A DNA stretch of 5,289 bases from an uncultured Lachnospiraceae bacterium (GTDB lineage Bacteria > Bacillota > Clostridia > Lachnospirales > Lachnospiraceae). Shown here piece after piece: positions 1 through 4,843 of the stretch. Numbering within the stretch: position 1 is the stretch's first letter; every line of letters starts with the position of its first letter. The position numbers were made by a program, and so were the translations under genes. The notes below the pieces were generated by a model. That model made no database searches and had not been told where the DNA came from. It saw only the letters and a list, made by a program, of their open reading frames with translations. The stretch is from assembly GCA_910588885.1 (NCBI GenBank), contig CAJUSQ010000160.1, forward strand, positions 1 to 5,289. Direction: 5' to 3'.

Positions 1-38
1 AAGAAAAAATGATCTTTCTGCTATAAAAATCCGCCTAC
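1..38. mobile_element. Possible terminus of an IS66-like insertion sequence (only the end is visible)
   Basis: Read on the minus strand from position 38 toward 1, the sequence begins GTAGGCGG and continues AT-rich. It has no resemblance to the biotinyl-domain coding sequence expected there. IS66-family elements are known to have terminal inverted repeats beginning GTAAGCG or similar, and to duplicate 8 bp of target. If this is such an end, the target copy on this side would be about positions 39-46. The assignment rests on about 8 bases plus the abrupt loss of homology, with no transposase in view. It could instead be an assembly junction, a deletion endpoint or unrelated sequence. Confidence 0.3.
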
Positions 39-274
39 GGTGTCACCTTTCGGGCCGCTTCTACTTTAAATACCTTTCCTGCGGCACCTGCTTCAATCTT
101 AATGCTGCCTGCCCCTCCTGCGGGAGCCGGGGCCGGGGCTGCCGCAGGCGCTGCCTTCGGAGCGGCCGGGATCACCGGAGCCTTTCTGGGCGCTGCCGGA
201 GCCGCTCCCTGTCCGTTTTCTTCCACGGTTACATCGTAAATATTTCCATTCACAGTAATTGTATAGTTTTTCAT
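35..274 (-). CDS. Truncated biotin carrier protein of a Na+-pumping acyl-CoA decarboxylase; biotin-attachment motif missing (probable pseudogene)
   Basis: This should be the carrier subunit, whose biotin shuttles CO2 from the carboxyltransferase to the membrane decarboxylase. Residues 1-19 (MKNYTITVNGNIYDVTVEE) match the usual N-terminus of clostridial carrier subunits. Residues 24-56 form an Ala/Pro-rich flexible linker. Residues 57-72 (starting GSIKIEAG, with GKVFKVEA at 66-73) are the first strand of the biotinyl domain. The frame then reads AARKVTP and stops. The family normally runs to about 120 or more residues with an (A/V)MKM biotin-lysine motif, which is absent in all three minus frames before the window ends. 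A second frame briefly reads KGDTV, which is also family-like, so an indel may precede the breakpoint. The start is supported by AGGAGG (287-282) 7 bases upstream. The gene is third in the operon, 119 bp after the OadG subunit. As it stands the product cannot be biotinylated. Confidence 0.85.
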   Translation of the reverse strand: MKNYTITVNGNIYDVTVEENGQGAAPAAPRKAPVIPAAPKAAPAAAPAPAPAGGAGSIKIEAGAAGKVFKVEAARKVTP

Positions 275-281
275 TATTTTT

Positions 282-287
282 CCTCCT
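282..287 (-). promoter_or_regulatory. Ribosome binding site of the biotin carrier gene
   Basis: A perfect AGGAGG on the minus strand lies 7 bases before the ATG at 274. It fixes the start and shows that translation initiation of this broken gene is intact. Confidence 0.85.
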
Positions 288-303
288 GAACTTTCTTCCT
301 TTT

Positions 304-320
304 GGTTCCCGATCGGAACC
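304..320 (-). repeat. Small hairpin between the OadG-subunit and biotin carrier genes
   Basis: GGTTCC and GGAACC form a perfect 6-bp inverted repeat around a 5-base loop. It sits in the 119-bp gap between the second and third operon genes, about 30 bases upstream of the carrier start codon. No T-run follows it on the minus strand, so it is not a standard intrinsic terminator. It may be an RNA processing or stability element that adjusts subunit ratios, which is inference. A second, weaker pair, CCGGC/GCCGG at 343-347 and 363-367, lies nearby. Confidence 0.4.
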
Positions 321-393
321 TTTCCGATTTATGCTTGATTTTCCGGCTTCCTTGCAGAACCTGCCGGTATTCCGTCTTTCCCCTTGAAGCTTC

Positions 394-1173
394 TTATCTC
401 CTCTTAATGGAACGCACTACGAAATCCGATTCCGACTGTCCGCTATAAGCCGCCACGGCGGCGGAAATCACGGCAATCAGTTCCAGATCATCGGTCAATT
501 CCGGCTCCGGAGCTGCAACCTGTACCGGCTGTGGAGCTTGTTTCTCCGGTTCCCTGGCCGGCGCCTGTTTGGCCTTCCGCTTCTGCTCAAGCTTCGGAAT
601 AATGCCGAAGCAGGAAATAATCAGGCAGATGACAATCAGCATAATAAACACGGTTCCCATGCCCATTACGGTATTCATCGCCGCCTTCTGGAGTTTCTCT
701 CCGGTGGAATATACCAGATCCACCGTAACCGTCTCCACCGACATATCCCGGTTCCGGTACACCACGGTTAAAAGGACCGGACGCTTCTCAAACTCCAGGA
801 TCAGATCCGTCGTGGTACTTTTCCCGCTGCTGGTAACCGTAAAGGAGTCCACGCCTACGAATTCCCCTGCCTGGCTTTTTACTCCAATCCAGCTCTTAAT
901 CAGGGCCAGTTCTTCTTCCATGCCTTCGTTGGCTTCCAGAAGACGGATCCGCTCGGATTCCGGCATGCCCTCAATCTGCTCCACCACTGCTTCCATCTGG
1001 GCCGTGTCCATCGCCTGGATCCCTTCCCAGGTTGTGTTCGCATATTCCTCCAGCTCCTGATAGGTCATTCCGTTGTAATCCGCTTCTTTGGGATCCTGGC
1101 CGCAGGCAGCCAGGCCAAGGATACACAGGCAGACAAGGAGCATTCCTATTATCTTTTTCTTCATAAGCTTCAC
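394..1173 (-). CDS. OadG-family membrane subunit of a Na+-translocating decarboxylase, with a lipoprotein-like N-terminal extension
   Basis: OadG-type (gamma/delta) subunits are single-span membrane proteins that hold the carboxyltransferase and biotin carrier to the Na+-pumping beta subunit. Residues 164-200 are diagnostic: KAAMNTVMGMGTVF leads into a transmembrane helix at about 174-192 and a basic PKLEQKRK stop-transfer. A Pro/Ala/Glu linker at about 203-226 follows, then the conserved tail with LIAVISAAVAAYSG (232-245) and a terminal FVVRSIKRR. The first 24 residues are a signal with a lipobox (LAAC, Cys24), so residues 25-163 should be an extracellular lipid-anchored domain of about 140 residues that I do not recognise. 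The start codon is GTG at 1173, overlapping the carboxyltransferase stop as GTGA, with a weak AAGGA 4 bases upstream. An ATG at 1164 preceded by GGTGA is a good alternative (256 residues). At 259 residues it is longer than classic gamma subunits of roughly 80-120. The family assignment is firm; the role of the N-terminal domain is unknown. Confidence 0.88.
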   Translation of the reverse strand: MKLMKKKIIGMLLVCLCILGLAACGQDPKEADYNGMTYQELEEYANTTWEGIQAMDTAQMEAVVEQIEGMPESERIRLLEANEGMEEELALIKSWIGVKSQAGEFVGVDSFTVTSSGKSTTTDLILEFEKRPVLLTVVYRNRDMSVETVTVDLVYSTGEKLQKAAMNTVMGMGTVFIMLIVICLIISCFGIIPKLEQKRKAKQAPAREPEKQAPQPVQVAAPEPELTDDLELIAVISAAVAAYSGQSESDFVVRSIKRR

Positions 1174-2591
1174 CGTTTCCTTATGTCCCCTTCCATTCTC
1201 TTCGTATACAGCATTTCAAAAGCTGCCACCGCATACTTCCGGGTATCCTCCGGTGCAATCACCAAATCCACATAGCCCCTTCTGGCTGCGGAAAGTACGC
1301 TGGACTGCAGCGCTTCGTATTCCTTCGCCTTCTCTTCTATTACGGCTGCGGATTCCTTTTCATACATAATCTTGGCTGCCAGCTTTGCATCCATCATACC
1401 GATCTTTCCGGTATCCCAGGCGTATACCAGATCCGCCCCGATCGCCTTGGAATTCATCAGTACATAAGCGCTGCCGTAGGCATTTCCGATCAGCACATTC
1501 ACCTTCGACACCGTTGCCTGGGAGAATGCCCGTACCAGTCCTGCCATGGCTTTGGCAAGCCCTTTTTCCGAACAGGATGCCGCCGCATAGCCTTCGGTAT
1601 TGGTCAGCGACAGCACCGGGATTCTGAAGTCGTCGCAGAACTTCACAAATTCCGCTGCCTTCTTCAAACCGCGGACGGTCAACGCTGCCTCGTACTGTTC
1701 CGCCTTATTCCCTTCTTCGTCAAACCGTTCCGTACAATTGGCCACGGCCCCGATGGTCATGCCGTTGAGCTTTAAGAAGCCCGTCACCATTTCCCGGGCA
1801 AAGTCTTTCTTTGTCTCAATAAAAAGGCTTTCGTCCGAAATCTGGCGCAGCATCAGGCCGGTATCGCCCCTGGAAGCCTCAAGACCGATGCAGGCCCGGT
1901 TGAGATCGTCCCCACAGTTCTCCGGAGTCCCGCCGGATTCCCGGTTCTCCGGCAGCATACATACCAGTTCCCGTATCTGTGAAAGAATCTCCTGGGAGGA
2001 ACCAGTTCCGTCCACGAATCCGCTGTGGCTGCTTTGGTACTCTGCGCCGGAGGTATCGCATTTTGCCTTCGTATTCCCGGGAATCGCATTGGGAGAATTC
2101 ACAAATACACTGCTGTCCGATTCCAGATAGGTGAAATCACTCAAAGCCGGTACTACGGAAAGGCCGCCGCCGCAGGTGCCGAAGATCCCGCAGATCTGCG
2201 GCACGATGCCGCTTGCTTCCACCTGCTTTGCATAGATCCCGCCCAGTGCATGAAGGGCGTCCACCGATTCCTGGAGCCTGATGCCTGCGCAGTCCAAAAG
2301 CCCGATCACCGGCGCACGCATCTTCATGGCCATATCGTAGATGGCCGTAATTTTTTTACCATGCATCTCACCGATGGTACCGTTCAAAACCGACGCATCC
2401 TGGCTGTACACAAACACCAGGCTGCCTTCGATCAGGCCATACCCTGTGATGACGCCGTCCGAGGGTGCTTCCATCGCTCCCAGATTAAAATCCGTGCTCC
2501 TGGCCGTCACAAGAGCGCCGATTTCCATAAAACTCTTCTCGTCCAGCAGGCTGCAGATTCTTTGTCTGGCTAAAGTATCCGTACTATTCAT
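1170..2591 (-). CDS. mmdA: Biotin-dependent carboxyltransferase subunit of a methylmalonyl-CoA decarboxylase-type Na+ pump
   Basis: This is the cytoplasmic alpha subunit, transferring carboxylate from an acyl-CoA to biotin on the carrier protein as the first half-reaction of the Na+-pumping decarboxylase. It has two crotonase-like carboxyltransferase halves of the acyl-CoA carboxylase type. The N-half has DGVITGYG (46-53), VYSQD (61-65), DCAGIRLQE (100-108) and the oxyanion-hole loop FGTCGGG (137-143). The C-half has REMVTGFLKLNG (266-277), LTNTEGY (329-335), the glycine loop GNAYGSAYV (369-377), GADLVYAW (385-392) and GMMDAKLAAKIMY (398-410). At 473 residues it is full length for the compact clostridial form, slightly shorter than the roughly 510-residue MmdA or PccB. 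GGAGG (2603-2599) 7 bases before the ATG supports the start. It is the first operon gene. The fold and the OadG neighbour indicate an acyl-CoA decarboxylase rather than an oxaloacetate decarboxylase, but the exact substrate (methylmalonyl-, malonyl- or glutaconyl-CoA) cannot be settled from the sequence. Confidence 0.9.
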   Translation of the reverse strand: MNSTDTLARQRICSLLDEKSFMEIGALVTARSTDFNLGAMEAPSDGVITGYGLIEGSLVFVYSQDASVLNGTIGEMHGKKITAIYDMAMKMRAPVIGLLDCAGIRLQESVDALHALGGIYAKQVEASGIVPQICGIFGTCGGGLSVVPALSDFTYLESDSSVFVNSPNAIPGNTKAKCDTSGAEYQSSHSGFVDGTGSSQEILSQIRELVCMLPENRESGGTPENCGDDLNRACIGLEASRGDTGLMLRQISDESLFIETKKDFAREMVTGFLKLNGMTIGAVANCTERFDEEGNKAEQYEAALTVRGLKKAAEFVKFCDDFRIPVLSLTNTEGYAAASCSEKGLAKAMAGLVRAFSQATVSKVNVLIGNAYGSAYVLMNSKAIGADLVYAWDTGKIGMMDAKLAAKIMYEKESAAVIEEKAKEYEALQSSVLSAARRGYVDLVIAPEDTRKYAVAAFEMLYTKRMEGDIRKR

Positions 2592-2598
2592 ATCTTAA

Positions 2599-2603
2599 CC
2601 TCC
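2599..2603 (-). promoter_or_regulatory. Ribosome binding site of the carboxyltransferase gene
   Basis: GGAGG on the minus strand lies 7 bases before the ATG at 2591. It supports that codon as the start, and the transcript from the promoter at 2636-2664 would carry a leader of roughly 35-40 bases. Confidence 0.8.
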
Positions 2604-2635
2604 GCATATAAACAAAAAATTTTCTTCCGATTGTA

Positions 2636-2664
2636 ATTATATTACTTTTTGGTAACTTATTCAA
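2636..2664 (-). promoter_or_regulatory. Sigma-A-type promoter of the decarboxylase operon
   Basis: On the minus strand, TTGAAT (2664-2659) is separated by exactly 17 bases from a perfect TATAAT (2641-2636). The region is AT-rich, in contrast to the flanking genes. Transcription should start near 2629 and run through the carboxyltransferase, OadG and biotin carrier genes. Confidence 0.8.
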
Positions 2665-2671
2665 TAGGAAA

Positions 2672-2689
2672 TTGTTAAATTTTTCACTA
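2672..2689. promoter_or_regulatory. Candidate Rex (NADH-sensing repressor) operator
   Basis: On the plus strand, TTGTTAA, four bases and TTCACTA have the 7-4-7 layout of Rex sites (consensus TTGTKAANNNNTTMACAA). Only the penultimate base departs from the degenerate consensus. The site starts 8 bases upstream of the -35 box of the decarboxylase promoter. Rex regulates fermentation genes in many Firmicutes according to the NADH/NAD+ ratio, which would suit this operon. The sequence is AT-rich and upstream of, not overlapping, the core promoter, so chance resemblance is possible. Confidence 0.35.
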
Positions 2690-2718
2690 TCAAAAGGGTG
2701 TTTGGTGTTCACTCCTGA

Positions 2719-2730
2719 GCCGTGCACGGC
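2719..2730. repeat. Perfect 12-bp palindrome between the carboxypeptidase and decarboxylase genes
   Basis: GCCGTGCACGGC is a perfect palindrome in a GC-rich stretch (about 2701-2786) lying after the carboxypeptidase stop and before the AT-rich operon promoter. Several GGCC motifs nearby can also pair. There is no adjacent T-run in the minus direction, so I do not call it an intrinsic terminator. It may be an operator or part of a dispersed intergenic repeat. Confidence 0.35.
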
Positions 2731-2786
2731 CACAGGCCAATACGGTAACGGGGCCAGAATCCGGCCTTTCGGTACGCGCTCCGGCC

Positions 2787-4151
2787 CTACTGCTCTTTCC
2801 ATAGAAAAAATTCCTGTAAAACATAGGAAAAATACCAGCTGCTTTCAAACTCCGCCACATCCTCCAAGATTTTCACCGGATAGCGGGCCAGCTCCTGATC
2901 CCCCAGATAATAGCAAACCGTACCGATTTCCTGCCCGGCCTGCAGGGGCGCCGTCAACTCCCGGGGAATTTCATAAACCGTACGGATTTCTTCGGAAGCG
3001 TTTTTCAAAACCTTCAGCTGCGCATCTTCAATTCGCGGCAGAACCGACACCTCCTGTCCCAGGGTCCAGCTTGTGGGCATGGCATTTTTGACCGGAACCG
3101 GGGAAAATTCTTTTCCATGCTCAAATACCTCTTCATACTGGTAATTGGCCAGGGCATAATTCATCAGCTCCTTGGTATCCGACCATTTGTAGCTTTTGTT
3201 ATTGGGCCAGCCGCAGGCCAGAAGCGCCACCACAAAGGTCCGTTCTCCCTGGCGCAGAGCCCCTACATAGCAGTATCCGGCGCTTCCGGTAAACCCGGTT
3301 TTTCCGGTCAGCGCCCCTTCCATCATGGACAGGAAGGTATTATGATTATTACAGGAATACTGCTTCGTGCCTTCCAGATTGGAAAAAGAATAGCTGGGGG
3401 TTCTGGTAATTTCCAAAAAGGTTTCGTTTTTCAGGCAATAGCTCATAATCAGGGCCAAATCCCGGGCAGACGTCCCATGGCTGCCCTTTTCGTCGGAAGC
3501 GTCCAGCCCGTTCGGCGTAATAAAATATGTATCCGTGCAGCCCAGTTCCCGGGCCTTCTGGTTCATCATGGCGGCAAAGCCTTCCACCGTAGTCCCGATA
3601 TGTTCCGCAATCACTACTGCCGAATCGTTATGGGATTCCAACATCAGGGAAAACAGCAAATCCCGCAGCACAAACTGCTCCCCCTGCTTCATGCCCAGAT
3701 GCACCTTGGGCATGGATGCCGCATAGGCGCTGGCCGTGGCCACTTCTTCCATCCGCCCGCTTTCAATGGCCAGGATGCAGGTTAAAATCTTAGTCGTACT
3801 GGCGTTCGGCATATGGCTGTAACCGTCCTTTTCAAACAAAACCCGGCCGGAATCCGCATCCATCAAAACCGCCGACCGGGCATAGAGGGAAAAGGCAGCT
3901 TCCCCAGCGGTTTCCGCCGTTTCCGGCATTTCGGCGTTTTCCGGCGGTTCGGCCGCGGACTCTCCGGCGGTTTCCGCCGTTTCCGGCGTTTCGGCATTTT
4001 CCGGCGGTTCGGCCGCAGACTCTCCGGCCGCAGCGGACGTTTCGGCCGTTTCCGCTGCAAATACGGCTGCAGGGGCTGTTTTCGTCCCTGCAAAAAGGCC
4101 GGGCTGACACAGGGACAGTGCCAGGCATAAAATTGCAATTCCTTTTTTCAT
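2787..4151 (-). CDS. Secreted D-alanyl-D-alanine carboxypeptidase (DacF-like penicillin-binding protein, peptidase S11)
   Basis: The enzyme trims the terminal D-Ala from peptidoglycan pentapeptides outside the cell. Residues 1-33 are a signal peptide (MKKGIAILCLALSLC..., likely cut near FAA). Residues 34-85 are a Glu/Ala/Pro-rich linker with two 20-residue tandem repeats. The S11 catalytic domain starts at about 88 (ARSAVLMDADSGRVLFEK). It carries the active-site SxxK (S118-T-T-K121), SxN (S173-H-N175) and KTG (K284-T-G286) motifs, plus the conserved HGTSARDLALI (225-235) and GKTGFTGSAGYC. A beta-rich PBP5-like C-terminal domain covers about 343-432. The final WYFSYVLQEFFLW may be an amphipathic membrane-associating end. 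Length is 454 residues, slightly long because of the linker. GGAG (4161-4158) lies 6 bases before the ATG. It is the first of the minus-strand genes here and is divergent from the kinase-like gene. I see no link to the decarboxylase apart from orientation. Confidence 0.93.
   Translation of the reverse strand: MKKGIAILCLALSLCQPGLFAGTKTAPAAVFAAETAETSAAAGESAAEPPENAETPETAETAGESAAEPPENAEMPETAETAGEAAFSLYARSAVLMDADSGRVLFEKDGYSHMPNASTTKILTCILAIESGRMEEVATASAYAASMPKVHLGMKQGEQFVLRDLLFSLMLESHNDSAVVIAEHIGTTVEGFAAMMNQKARELGCTDTYFITPNGLDASDEKGSHGTSARDLALIMSYCLKNETFLEITRTPSYSFSNLEGTKQYSCNNHNTFLSMMEGALTGKTGFTGSAGYCYVGALRQGERTFVVALLACGWPNNKSYKWSDTKELMNYALANYQYEEVFEHGKEFSPVPVKNAMPTSWTLGQEVSVLPRIEDAQLKVLKNASEEIRTVYEIPRELTAPLQAGQEIGTVCYYLGDQELARYPVKILEDVAEFESSWYFSYVLQEFFLWKEQ
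3901..4020 (-). repeat. Two 60-bp tandem repeats inside the carboxypeptidase linker
   Basis: Positions 3901-3960 and 3961-4020 are direct repeats of exactly 60 bp, with 55 of 60 bases identical by eye. They encode two nearly identical 20-residue units, each starting AGESAAEPPENAE and ending PETAET (or a one-residue variant). The frame is preserved, and a partial third copy (AGEA) follows toward the catalytic domain. The units are acidic and Pro-rich, as expected for a disordered wall-spanning spacer. Such repeats can gain or lose copies by slippage. Confidence 0.9.
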
Positions 4152-4218
4152 GTTTCACTCCATGAACATTCCTTCTTATTAAAATATGAATATGTCAGAG
4201 TGAAAATGCATCCAACCA

Positions 4219-4248
4219 TTGTGCCGGGCATCCGGCATATGGTACAAT
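4219..4248 (+). promoter_or_regulatory. Probable promoter of the P-loop kinase-like gene, with an inverted repeat in the spacer
   Basis: TTGTGC (4219-4224) and TACAAT (4243-4248) are 18 bases apart. TATGG directly before the -10 box fits the extended -10 (TRTGN) motif of Gram-positive promoters. Inside the spacer, TGCCGG and CCGGCA (4222-4237) form a perfect 6-bp inverted repeat with a 4-base centre, a plausible repressor site. This lies in the 144-bp divergent gap between the carboxypeptidase and kinase-like genes. No equally good minus-strand promoter for the carboxypeptidase stands out; a weak TTGGAT-17-TATTCA starts at 4215. Confidence 0.55.
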
Positions 4249-4282
4249 AAGGGACACAGCACCGCCAATCTGCAAAAAATAC

Positions 4283-4287
4283 GGAGG
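4283..4287 (+). promoter_or_regulatory. Ribosome binding site of the kinase-like gene
   Basis: GGAGG lies 8 bases before the ATG at 4296. This sets the start such that the P-loop begins at residue 7, as is usual for P-loop kinases. Confidence 0.8.
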
Positions 4288-4295
4288 AACCGCCC

Positions 4296-4811
4296 ATGAT
4301 TATTTTAATTACCGGAGCATCCCATACGGGCAAAACCCTGCTGGCCCAGAAGCTTCTTGAAAAATACCACTATCCCTGCTTTTCCATTGATCATTTGAAA
4401 ATGGGGCTGATCCGCAGCGGCCACACGGACTTAACTCCCGCAGATGACCGGGAACTGACCGGGTTTCTGTGGCCGATTGTCCGGGAAATGGTGAAAACCG
4501 CCATTGAAAACAAACAGAACCTGATTGTGGAGGGCATATACATCCCCTTTGACTGGGAAAAAGACTTTGAGCCGGAATACCGGAAGGAAATCCGGGCATA
4601 CTGCCTTGTAATGAGTGAACCTTATATTCGCCAGCATTTCGCGGACATCCGGGCACATGCAAACGCCATCGAACAGCGTTTGGAGGATTCCGGGCTTTCC
4701 ATGGAATCTGCTCTGGAGGATAATTTATATTTTTATGAGATGTGTCAAAAAGATTATTTTGAATGTATTTTAATCGATTCTTCTTATCAAATAGATCTTG
4801 AATTGTTTTAA
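4296..4811 (+). CDS. Small P-loop NTPase, kinase-like (AAA_33 / zeta-toxin / adenylate-kinase-like fold), substrate unknown
   Basis: The protein opens with a hydrophobic strand and a Walker A motif, ILITGASHTGKT (G7 to T14, Lys13 binding phosphate). A short basic/hydrophobic segment, CFSIDHLKMGLIRSG (28-42), follows at the place where nucleotide and small-molecule kinases bind their phosphoryl acceptor. LIVEGIYIP (76-84) is the second core strand, with Glu79 in the position of a catalytic or Mg2+-coordinating acid. A lid-like helical region with R112 and R119 lies at about 108-130, and a final strand ECILIDSS is at 156-163. At 171 residues it has the size of a single-domain kinase. It has no membrane segments and should be cytoplasmic. 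Many annotations call such proteins AAA-family ATPase or zeta toxin. No antitoxin partner is adjacent, so a toxin role is not supported. It is transcribed alone, divergent from the carboxypeptidase and convergent with the next gene. The fold is secure, the substrate is not. Confidence 0.8.
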   Translation: MIILITGASHTGKTLLAQKLLEKYHYPCFSIDHLKMGLIRSGHTDLTPADDRELTGFLWPIVREMVKTAIENKQNLIVEGIYIPFDWEKDFEPEYRKEIRAYCLVMSEPYIRQHFADIRAHANAIEQRLEDSGLSMESALEDNLYFYEMCQKDYFECILIDSSYQIDLELF

Positions 4812-4843
4812 GAAATCACGAGCCTTTTGGGAATCCGTCCCCC

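Noticed and set aside
1600..2573. Long plus-strand open frames opposite the carboxyltransferase gene
   Set aside because: The minus frame has full-length family motifs throughout; the plus frames have no ribosome binding sites or recognisable domains and read as composition shadows.
1170..2591. Oxaloacetate decarboxylase alpha subunit
   Set aside because: Those carry an HMGL-like TIM-barrel carboxyltransferase; this protein has the crotonase-like acyl-CoA carboxyltransferase motifs with glycine-rich oxyanion loops in both halves.
2592..2635. Riboswitch in the leader of the decarboxylase operon
   Set aside because: The leader after the promoter is only about 35-40 bases and AT-rich, too short for a known riboswitch aptamer.
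2584..2802. Minus-strand 72-residue frame spanning the gap between carboxypeptidase and carboxyltransferase
   Set aside because: It overlaps the end of one gene, the promoter and the start of the next, has no ribosome binding site and no recognisable composition; the sigma-A promoter explains the region better.
3813..4130. Plus-strand open frame with Phe/Arg/Gly-rich repeats (FRRFGIFRRFGR pattern)
   Set aside because: It is antisense to the carboxypeptidase linker. The repeats and the absence of stops follow from the GC-rich 60-bp tandem repeat, and no ribosome binding site precedes it.
4296..4811. Kinase-like protein as the toxin of a zeta-type toxin-antitoxin pair
   Set aside because: No small antitoxin gene lies next to it in the same orientation; it is flanked by a divergent and a convergent gene.
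4812..4843. Bidirectional terminator between the convergent genes
   Set aside because: The 32-bp gap has no convincing stem followed by a T-run on either strand.
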